Positions 49,426 through 57,483 of a stretch of DNA of 64,000 nucleotides are shown piece after piece. The position numbers and the translations under genes are program-made. Under the pieces are notes generated by a model. It was not told the DNA's origin. It saw nothing but the letters and a program-made list of their open reading frames with translations, and did no database searches. This stretch comes from Cylicocyclus nassatus (taxonomy: Eukaryota; Nematoda; Chromadorea; Rhabditida; Strongylidae), in assembly GCA_958299035.1 (NCBI GenBank), contig CATQJL010000001.1, forward strand, positions 31,421,554 through 31,485,553. The letters are read 5' to 3'. Numbering within the stretch: the stretch's first letter is position 1; each line of letters opens with the position of its first letter.

Positions 49426-49665
49426 AATCGATAATTCTGAAAACTAATATTGTATTCGGAATCCCCATGCTCGATTACCCTCCTGTGCAAAGTCCCAGCC
49501 CCGTAGCTCAAACTTTGCAAAAAAATCGATAAAATCGATAAAAGTAATCGATAATCCTGAAAACTAATATTGTATTCGGAATCCCCATGCTCGATTACCC
49601 CCCTATGCAAACTCCCAGCCCCGTAGGTGAACTCTGCAAAAAAATCGACAAAAATCGATAAAATC
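49426..49665. repeat. Two 120-bp direct repeat units
   Basis: Units at 49426-49545 and 49546-49665 share TCGATAAT, GAAAACTAATATTGTATTCG, CCCCATGCTCGATTACC and CCCAGCCCCGTAG, with short ATCGATAAA arrays between them. They are non-coding. Confidence 0.8.
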
Positions 49666-49699
49666 GACACCGATCGATGACGAAAAGTAGCCTATGACA

Positions 49700-49822
49700 C
49701 CCGCCGAGGCCCGAAGTGTATGTGTGCCAAGTTTCGTCCGGATCGGTTCAGAAATGGATTTTTCTATTCGGAACATACGTACAGACAAACAGACAAATAG
49801 ACGTTCAGCTTCATATATAAGA
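49700..49822 (+). mobile_element. Non-LTR retroelement/SINE 3'-tail-like segment
   Basis: GTGTGCCAAGTTTCGTCCGG, CGGTTCAGAAATGG, and then ACAGACAAACAGACAAATAG with TATATAAGATGATG closely follow the tail widely seen at the 3' ends of invertebrate RTE-type LINEs and their SINEs. No reverse transcriptase is next to it. The identification rests on the tail style only. Confidence 0.5.
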
Positions 49823-49907
49823 TGATGCGTCTCGTCGAGCTGAATCGAACGGTGTCCTCGGATTCAGAATTCGTCCATTCTGAAGCGAGATATGGCTAAA
49901 TTGACGA

Positions 49908-50030
49908 TCATTCCGGCGCACTGCGGCGGAGTGTGGCGCACTCTGCCGCACTCCGGCGCACTCTGCCACAATCCGGCGCACTGTGGCAGAGTGTGGCGGA
50001 GTGCGCCGCAGTCCGGCGACTTTTTTGACG
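49908..50030. repeat. GC-rich array of GGCGCACTC/GAGTGCGCC units
   Basis: Short units (CCGGCGCACT, CTGCCGCACT, GTGGCAGAGT, GTGGCGGAGT) follow each other in both orientations, so the block is both tandem and palindromic. It ends next to the start of the CRAL-TRIO/GOLD remnant and may mark the break that removed its 5' exons. Confidence 0.75.
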
Positions 50031-50062
50031 AATTATGAGCGGTATTGTATGAAAGTTTGCAG

Positions 50063-50924
50063 GTATCCAGAAGTAGTACAAGTGATCTACCTCGTTAACC
50101 CACCACGACTTGTTAGTCTAGTTTGGAAAATTGCTTGATTATTTTTATCAGAAGAAAATCTCCGAAAAATGGTAATTGTTGGCGATAAGGAGATGCCTAA
50201 GCACATAAATAAGCACTGCGTTCCTAAGGAGTATTTAGGTAGATTTTCTATCCTTACTCCAGCAAATTTTTTGGAGAAAGCAAAGTTTTTAGGGGAATTT
50301 GTAAATAGAGACTTGCCTAGTGATGAATCTCTGTGAGCATTAGCCGGAAAATTACTTCAGCCGATCATCATCAAGCCTATCAGCATTATGAAATGCGGTC
50401 CAAAGGCCCAAGCCTGCTAAGAAGGTAACATCCACATTCTTCGAAATCATTAATAATTCTCATACTCTGGTATTTTCAGGACATCTCACCCGGAGGACAT
50501 CTCACCCATCTCATTCACTATCCCAATAATTGTCCCAGATGGGAAAAGTCTCTTGTGGGATTTTAGCACAAGTGGGGAAATCAAATTTTTCGTTTATAAA
50601 GATAAGGTACGTCAACTCTGCAAGATTTTCGGCTTTCTAGAAAAAAGAAGCAAACTATTCTAGGACGAACGCCACCTTGTCTATCCACGCTTACGATTGG
50701 TCACTGCAAAACTTGCCGAAGAAGGTATTCTGCCAAACTTGCTCGGCGGAGGGTACTCATTAGTATTTGGAAATCGTGGCACATACTTCACGACTAGCTT
50801 GAGTATGCTATCACACTCTTCTAAACTGTACATCTCAATAAACCTATTAGTGTCTTGTTCTCTGAATTCCAAAGAAACATCAACACAAAAATTTGCCCGA
50901 CTGTGCGGGAAGGAAATATATTAG
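50063..50924 (+). pseudogene. CRAL-TRIO/GOLD (SEC14-like) lipid-binding protein gene, 3' part, broken
   Basis: The first exon follows an AG acceptor and reads YPEVVQVIYLVNPPRLVSL, a CRAL-TRIO core, then RKMVIVGDKEM and CVPKEYLG, matching the family's KivvlG and lPkeYGG blocks. An in-frame TGA (50136-50138) interrupts it, and the frame ends at 50334-50336; a frame change is needed to reach the next part. A 55-nt intron (50425-50479) leads to IVPDGKSLLWDF, and a 57-nt intron (50607-50663) to YPRLRLVTAKLAEEG and GGGYSLVFGNRGTYFTTSL, the GOLD domain end, stopping at TAG 50922-50924. Such proteins bind lipids in the cytosol and at membranes. The 5' exons are missing; CG-rich repeats lie directly upstream. 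Retained introns mean it is not a processed copy. Sequence errors could explain the TGA, but not easily the other frame break. Confidence 0.8.
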
Positions 50925-51066
50925 AAGAAAACGACACATAAAGATCAACCATAACAGCCACATTGTTTACTTCGTATTTAGCTGTACCCTCGTCTCCGAT
51001 GTAATGCACAACTGCTTGTAAGTTCCTTCAAATTGAGACTTTCAACAATGTGCGACTTACATGACT

Positions 51067-51072
51067 AATAAA
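51067..51072 (+). terminator. Possible polyadenylation signal AATAAA
   Basis: AATAAA lies about 140 bp after the stop of the CRAL-TRIO/GOLD remnant and is followed by T-rich sequence. In AT-rich DNA this hexamer is frequent, so support is weak. Confidence 0.3.
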
Positions 51073-51123
51073 ATTCGTTTCTTTATTTCCTGCCTCCTTT
51101 TGTATACTACACATGATCGGCTT

Positions 51124-51273
51124 CCAGAATCGTGTGGAGGCGGGTTGCGGACTTCTCTGATTTCAAGGATAAGCTTAACAAGAGAGTAGGAAATACAATG
51201 CTATAACGTGGAGGTTTAACAAGTTTATCTTGAAAATCAGGAAAGTCCGCAACCCGCCTCCACACGAATCTGG
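51124..51273. repeat. 150-bp palindromic element
   Basis: CCAGAATCGTGTGGAGGCGG at the left and its inverse ending CCACACGAATCTGG at the right, with CGGGTTGCGGACTT in the stem. Non-coding. Confidence 0.75.
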
Positions 51274-51318
51274 GAGGCGATGATACTTTCCACAAGGGAA
51301 AGGCAATTATCAGTCAGC

Positions 51319-51346
51319 TTTATTTATTTATTTATTTATTTATTTA
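51319..51346. repeat. (TTTA)n microsatellite
   Basis: About seven uninterrupted TTTA units. Confidence 0.95.
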
Positions 51347-51834
51347 TGTGACTATGAAGCCGACATCCAAATGACTCTAGACGAAGAAGATCAATAATTT
51401 CAGCGGTCGACCAAAATCTTATACGCCTTTCGAAAACGATACCCCCTGTTTGGGGGCCAGCGAGCCCGCCTGCAAAGGCTAGCTGGCCATAACCCAGAGA
51501 AAAATAACCGTATTAGAGGTTTTTGAAAGGACAATAAGACATAAAAAGAAGGGAAAAGTACAATAAAACCTTCGGAAGAGGGGTTGACCAGCACGAAAAA
51601 AAGAACGAAATGACCACAAGGGAACAGAAGCAAAGAAAAGAAAAACAATTCGAGAGAGTTGCAATAAATAGAAAATGGTAGAGGCATCACTGGAGGTAGA
51701 TACGTTTTTTTCTTCTTCTTTTCCTTGATTCGGGGAACAAAAATATTATAGAAACATCAAACATAGCGAAGAATTTCGCCTTCTGGGAGAACAAACCATA
51801 GTTTTACCACATGAAACTTTCATTTCAATGCTTA

Positions 51835-52270
51835 CAAGGGAACCGTGTCGAGTCGAAATGGCCTTTCCAGATGAGACCCATACTGCCTTGAAACCTTCCA
51901 AATCTGCAAGCGCTTCTGGACGCCGAGTATGACCGTTCTTCGGAACGAAAAATGAATGCAGAATTTAGGTAAAATTGATTGTTACAATCTTTCCAGCGCT
52001 CAGATAAAGCAATGTTAAGTATTAGCATATTAAATAAAGTGTATCCATTGCATAAACAGCTTTGATACTTGACACTGGATCATTTGAGCAAATTTGGGCG
52101 ATTTTGCTTCAGTTCTGCGTTCAATTTTCTGACCTGAAAAGCGAGCACAACTCGGCGTCCAGAGGCGCTTGGCAGATTTGGAAAGCAGATTTGAAATCAC
52201 CTATTAATGCTCTTCAAAGCAATATGGGTCTTATCTGGAAAGGCCATTTAGACTCGACACGGTTCCCTTG
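51835..52270. mobile_element. PIF/Harbinger-like palindromic MITE with TTA duplication
   Basis: CAAGGGAACCGTGTCGAGTC begins the left end and is mirrored at the right, ending GACACGGTTCCCTTG. TTA flanks both sides (51832-51834, 52271-52273), the target typical of PIF/Harbinger. The arms pair over about 130 bp each, including GCGCTTCTGGACGCCGAGT and its inverse. The short frames inside are palindrome shadows. Confidence 0.75.
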
Positions 52271-52273
52271 TTA

Positions 52274-53492
52274 GATGCTCCACCGTTGTACGAGTTCTGC
52301 GTTGCGTTCTGAGAACAGAGTAGATAGAAAATCCCCTCCCCTCCTCTCCAGATTCTTATCTAGACGCCGTCTTACGACATTCAAAAGTTTGTTAATTACT
52401 CACAACGGCAAGCCCAAAACTCGCTCCGGAATAAAGCTAGCAGCTAGGAACAACATATTTAGAATCAACGTTCAAAGCTGATTCCAAATATATGTGTCTC
52501 ATCTCAAAAGGCGAGTCTAAGTTAGTATCCTTCCCTTGTGAGCAAAAATGACAAATTTTGTTGTTGTAGCGCAAGATGCTTATTTATCCAATTATTACGC
52601 ATAGGGCGTGTCTTATCCGGCATGATTAACGCAAGCACCCAGAAACATAGAAAAAAAACAAAGAAACACCCAAATCAGTTCATCTCCAGCTCCCAACTAG
52701 TTACTGGGATTACAAAGAGATTAAAGACAGTGGCTCGGCAAAATCGAACATCTCAAAATTTTTATATGGAAGGTTGCTTGCATTCCAAATATGACAACGG
52801 AGCAGGTAAGAGCGCACAGCAAGCTCCTTTTGGATTCAGAATATATTCATTCCCTACGAAGTTATGGCGCTGCACAGTTTGCGTGATTTGCGTTGATCCC
52901 GCAAAATTCCCGAATTCCGCGACATTCACGGAAATTTTGCACTGTGGGCGGTATTGTAGTTCAAGTCAGAAAGGTTTGAAACTTAAATAATCTTTCCAGT
53001 ATTATCCTCCAAACAACGCAGTTAGTTTGATGATGGTCTAGGAAATAGCACATCCGAGAATAGATATTAGGACACGTAAGTCTCCGAAATATCCTGCTTA
53101 TTACAACTGGGAGTAATACTGTATACATAAGATAAGAATTTGGTGCTAAGCGCTGTAAGCAAGCCATTTCTTCATTATGGCACCATTTTGAAATCCTGCG
53201 CTTGTGGTAAAGATGTTTCCCTTTTTCGACTTGCTGCAATCAGAAACGAACTCTAGTTTGACTTTAGTACATTTGTGGTGGGTCCTGGGTTGTGATAGCA
53301 TTACTTCATCGACCTATCATAAATACAAGTTGTAATCTTTTTGAAACGTTAACTGACTCAACGTTTTGAGGTTTCTATGATTCTACAGTTGTATAAAGAA
53401 AACAAGTGAGGTTGACTTACATCAAATTACTCCGTATTAGATGTGTTAAATAACTCATCTCGGAAATTATGATTCTAGCCCAGATAAAGTCG
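52274..53492. other. No confident gene
   Basis: The 150-aa frame at 52538-52990 was considered, but its second half lies in the dispersed repeat at 52826-52955 and its first half shows no domain. The rest shows only short frames. Confidence 0.4.
52826..52955. repeat. Dispersed copy of the AGTTATGGCG / CG-rich repeat
   Basis: GGATTCAGAATATATTCATT, AAGTTATGGCGCTGC and GCGTGATT lead into ATTCCGCGACATTCACGGAA and GGTATTGTA. The same order is seen at 49.15-49.31 kb, and the end is shared with 61899-62047. Confidence 0.65.
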
Positions 53493-53650
53493 ACTGCACG
53501 AAATCGCCCAATTGCTGTAGGCTGAACGCCCGCGAACGTGCCTGCAACGCGGCTGCCGACTACGGATATGATAAATCATGCGCGCGAATGCCAACGTTAG
53601 CCCGCAAAACTCATGCTCGCGGGCGTGTAGCCTGGGCGATTCCGCGCAGT
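53493..53650. repeat. 158-bp CG-rich palindrome
   Basis: ACTGCACGAAATCGCCCA at the left pairs with TGGGCGATTCCGCGCAGT at the right, and ACGCCCGCGA pairs with TCGCGGGCGT inside. Non-coding, with no clear target duplication. Confidence 0.7.
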
Positions 53651-53904
53651 AAACTATACTAACTGCCTAAATCAGGCATGGTCATCTACACTTTTTGTTG
53701 TGATAGTATATTTTTAATGTACTCAAGTAAAGTTACCAAATACGGCACGAATCGAGACCAAAATGATTTTTCTAGTGTGTATTATACATTTTACCAAAAG
53801 TAGTCCGAAATCTTTGAAAATTGAGTTTACCTGTTTAAATCAGAAACCAGAATGGCCATACTGGTTGCTACATTGTTTTATATAGTATGATGACCATGTC
53901 TTGG

Positions 53905-54613
53905 GGCCGCATGCACTAACATCCCCGCGGGGAGGGGATCGCAGCTCAAAAGAAAGCTTCATATTCTGAAGCCCCAGATATCTAGATTTCACGTTGTGTA
54001 CCCATCCATAAGTATTCCTACTACCCTTCATTATGATCACATTGAACAGGAGCGAGAAGCTGCACAAGCCGCATTTTCAGCTTTTGTATGATCCCTGATG
54101 ATCCCCGGCGCTTTTCATTGAAGTCATTTTTCTTTCTCCAGAGTTAACAAAAAGCTTTCAAAGTTGTGCATAATATCTAATCCAACACTGCTTAGCATGT
54201 TGCTGATAAGAGCAAGTGATGTACCGGAGTCATGAAACTTGCGATGAACCACAGTCGAAAATTGGAGTTCACCGAAAAGTCCGAATTTTTAAAAACTCAT
54301 TTGTTCTCATCAGTAATACGCTTAGCACTGTTGTGTTAGATAGTCGGTACAACTTTGAAAGATTTTCGTCAACTTCAAAGAAAGAAAAATGACTTCAAAG
54401 AAAAGCGCCGGGGATCATTAGGGATCATACAAAACCTGGAAAATGCGGCTTGTGCAGCTTCTCGCTCCTGTTCAATGTGTTCATAGTGAAGGGTAGTAGG
54501 AATACTTACGGATGGGTACACAATATGAAATCCAGATATCTGGAGCTTCAGAATATGAAGCTTTCTTTTGAGATGCGATCCCCTCCCCAGCGTGGAGGTT
54601 AATGCATGCGGCC
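53905..54613. mobile_element. 709-bp foldback element with 5-bp duplication CTTGG
   Basis: The ends are GGCCGCATGCACTAAC and GTTAATGCATGCGGCC, flanked by CTTGG (53900-53904 and 54614-54618). The arms pair for about 0.25 kb each, centred near 54.26 kb. Outside it, a 40-bp direct repeat (GTCATCTACACTTTTTGTTG at about 53680, and a close copy near 54700) brackets the element. The superfamily is unassigned, and the 5-bp repeat alone is modest support. Confidence 0.7.
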
Positions 54614-54618
54614 CTTGG

Positions 54619-55240
54619 TGTTAGGTGAGAGAAATGTGCCCAAAATTAGCAATAAGCGAAACTATTGCAAGTGGGATGAAATGACCTGACATGCTCATCT
54701 ATACTTTTTGTTATGATAGTATGGAATTTGCGACAATCCAAAAAATTTCGCGAGTTTTTCGGTCTGTTACATGACTAATTTTATAGAACATGCAATAATT
54801 GGCTGTACGGTAAGGTGATTTTTTTCGGATGCGCCCTAGCTTCAACGACATGATGCTGTACTTGCTTGCTGCTTGCTTTATACCCGCTGCAGCAGTTGTT
54901 ATTGAAACACAAGATTATTATTGATTACTCTAGCAAAAGTCAATGCAGATATAAGAATGCAGGAGTATAATGCGTGACCTAGAAAATCATGACCTATTTT
55001 GAATGCTTGCTCAGTTGAACTCTGCATTAATGGCAGAGAACATTCCGTTGTTGGAGAACTTGCACTTTGAATGTGGCTGTGAAGCAAAGTTTTCAATAAA
55101 ATGGCAAAAAACATTTTTTGCTTCTAAATGCAAAGGCGAAGACATAATAATGTCTCTATTCAAAATTTAATGCATTACAGCAAGACCGTAACATCTTCTA
55201 AGAGTATTAACATTCTTGCCGTTATCGAGCAAAATGATAT
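54619..55240. other. No gene or element recognised
   Basis: Only short open frames; the 71-aa minus frame at 54899-55114 has no visible domain. Confidence 0.4.
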
Positions 55241-55246
55241 CGAGCG

Positions 55247-55253
55247 TATATAA
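55247..55253 (+). promoter_or_regulatory. TATA box candidate
   Basis: TATATAA in the context GAGCGTATATAACCG, about 147 bp before the small Cys-rich ORF. Two ATCGAGC repeats lie just upstream (about 55224 and 55239). No experimental support. Confidence 0.4.
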
Positions 55254-55399
55254 CCGTTGACAGCAAAGCACGCTAGCAATCTTCTTTTGACTTCTTTCTA
55301 GTACTGTTGATCAGTTTTGAAGATCTGCTTTCAGATAACCAGATTGAGAGACAGTGCTAGCCCGGAAATTTTTCGTCTTGGTAAAATTATCGCACCGAA

Positions 55400-55522
55400 A
55401 TGTCTAACTGCGGCTGTGCTGGCTGCCGCAACAAATGCCCGCCCTCCTATTGGCTTCCCACCTCCTTACCGGAAGCGTTCTTTATTCCGATGAACCGCCC
55501 GATGCAACTCCGTCACCACTAA
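55400..55522 (+). CDS. Possible 40-aa Cys-rich peptide
   Basis: The ORF reads MSNCGCAGCRNKCPP, then a Ser/Pro-rich, Cys-free tail ending in HH, and stops with TAA at 55520-55522. The four cysteines (positions 4, 6, 9, 13) form a C-x-C-x2-C-x3-C pattern, as in short metal-binding peptides. It lies 147 bp behind a TATA box. It is not similar enough to known nematode metallothioneins to name it. It could also be a first exon, or chance; an overlapping 82-aa frame (55435-55683) in another phase is an alternative. Confidence 0.3.
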   Translation: MSNCGCAGCRNKCPPSYWLPTSLPEAFFIPMNRPMQLRHH

Positions 55523-56523
55523 CCGTTCCGTTGACAATTTTCTCAACCGTCGCAATGAGCTCTATCATTGAAAGTGAAGTTTTTTTGCTGGTCTTCGATC
55601 TATTTGAAAGAGCAGTTTGTTACACAGGTAGTAGAGAAAATAGAGACAACACGAAATTCAGAAGAATGTCCAGGTACAGTTAAAGTACTTGTTAATCTTA
55701 TGCTATCTCACAATGTTCCGTAGCAGAGCTGATCTGCAATAATTGTACAATACAACAATTGTTCAAATACACGTAAAACAAAATCAGTAAGTAAACCGAA
55801 GATTGAGCAGGTAAGCTTGTGAACAAGTAACTGATTTTGTTTGTGAGATGTGGACAGGGCGCGGCATAAGCTGGGATTATGGAGACTTTGAAACGATGCC
55901 CCTTTGATAATTTTTTCCGAGTCTCCTTCGACCTTTTTCGATTTCCCCTCACAAGAGAGGAAAGAACATAAAAGATAAAGGCAATAAAACAAGCAAAATT
56001 AACATCGAACTCGGTTTGTAGCTGCGCGCTTTGCGATCGGAGCACATGTGCTATCAACAAAGGTTCAGTGCTATAAAAAAGCTTAAAGGAAAGTTATGGA
56101 ACCGAACTTCAACGGTGAACAGAAAATTTGTGTAAGCCAAGAGTGAATATAAGCAAAGAGCTTGCGAGCTTGTAGCAAGGAGCTTGCGATATCCCCCACA
56201 CCTTCAGAGGCGGCATACTGCAGTGGTATAAGCATGAGGATCCCACAAGGACTCTACGTCTCTGGCCATGGCGGGAAGCATTCCACTCATCCAAAATCAT
56301 TCTTCTTGCTGCAGTGGTCCTAAGCGGTGGCTTTATAACGTGCTCTCAATTGCTGCGTTGGCCTCAGTCGACTAAGAGCTCCACGTCATCCAGCTAAGCA
56401 TATTTTGTTAACAACATTTGTTATTCAAATTTGTTTAAACCGAACCAAATCTTTCGAACTTGTTTGAACTGAAAAAAATCTTCTACTCGCTTTTTTCAAG
56501 TTGATTTGTCTTTCAATCAATAC
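55523..56523. other. No confident gene
   Basis: The longest frame (120 aa, minus strand, 55698-56060) is hydrophobic with no recognisable domain. About 56180-56400 is somewhat more GC-rich, with CTGCAGTGG at two places (56217, 56310). I see no element boundaries. Confidence 0.4.
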
Positions 56524-56531
56524 CTGTGTAC

Positions 56532-56794
56532 CAGTGGCGTACCCAGGATTTCGGCTCGGGGGGGGGGGGGGGCGCGACAAAAAAATTTTTCTAAAGAAGG
56601 TGCGTGGCGTTAGCCACGCACTCCGAAAAAATTTTTGGGGTGCTTCTCAAAACGTTTGCGGGTCCCCGACCCCTAAAATCTAGAAAAAGGGGGCGTGGCT
56701 GACGCCACGCCCCCGAAAAAAATTTTTTTACAAAGCTAATTTGAATTTTTAAAAATTTTTAAAAATTACCGCCCCCCTCCTCGGTACGCCACTG
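56532..56794. mobile_element. hAT-like MITE, perfect 8-bp duplication, just upstream of the LINE ORF1
   Basis: CAGTGGCGTACCCAGG at the left is mirrored by CCTCGGTACGCCACTG-type sequence at the right. CTGTGTAC flanks both sides (56524-56531, 56795-56802). Inside are a long G run (56561 onward) and inverted GTGGCG-TTAGCCACGC and GGGCGTGGCTGACGCCACGC hairpins. It ends 27 bp before the LINE ORF1 start, so it probably sits in the LINE's 5' region. Confidence 0.92.
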
Positions 56795-56821
56795 CTGTGT
56801 ACAGTAGTTTAAATAGATCAA

Positions 56822-57483
56822 ATGGCCAGGACGCGTTCATCAAAAACACCTGCCGCTTCACAACAAACTACTGCATCAAAATTGATTGAAATGCAAGACA
56901 ATAGTGGGACCTATCAGGGCTACGCAAACATGTCGGTGCTGGAGCTCATTGCCTCCATTCAAGAGCGCACTAGAGATCCCTTGATAACCGAAATGCTCAG
57001 GGCTTTATCGGAGAAGGTTTCAAGGGATCTCTCCGAAATGGTGGAGGCAGAAAAGCGGTCACGGAGCCTAGTGATCAGCGGAGATGATGAGCCGCCGGAG
57101 GGATTGGGGGCATTGGCGCGCCGTAAGTATCTACAGGAGAAGGTCGACGCCATATTGGACGCCCTTGATGTGGACTGTCCACCAACCGAGATGTTCTGCA
57201 TGGGAAAGCCCAATCAATCCCGACGACGGCTCATCAAACTCGTGCTACCATCCACCTACTATTGGAAGCAGCTCTAGCAAACGCTCATACCCTTCGTCGT
57301 TCGGGCTTCCCGCACGTGTTCATACGAAAAAGTATGACTGAGCAAGAACGCAAAACAGAGTTCGAACTCAGGCAAACGGCACGGGAGCGCAACAGAGGTA
57401 AAGCAACGAAGGAATGGGTTGTTTACCGGGGCCAACTCGCGCGGGTATCTGATCTGTGGAGTAGGAGGTCGGAAAACTTTTAA
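56822..57483 (+). pseudogene. LINE ORF1 protein, frameshifted
   Basis: The first part (56822-57277) starts MARTRSSKTPAAS and ends in KSRRRLIKLVLPS-type sequence typical of nematode CR1 ORF1 proteins (a small conserved domain with RL.K..LPS). Near 57275 a one-base loss moves the frame. The continuation (to 57483) carries LRRSGFPHVFIRKSMTEQER, the family's 'lR...vfiRpSlt.eER' block, and VVYRGQL. In intact elements this is one polypeptide thought to bind RNA in the retrotransposition particle. The next ORF starts in another frame, overlapping the end. Confidence 0.8.

Noticed and set aside
52538..52990. 150-aa plus-strand frame
   Set aside because: Its second half is the dispersed AGTTATGGCG/CG-rich repeat, and the first half has no recognisable domain.
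55698..56060. 120-aa hydrophobic minus-strand frame
   Set aside because: No domain or signal I recognise, and an overlapping frame of similar length exists; chance in low-GC sequence is likely.
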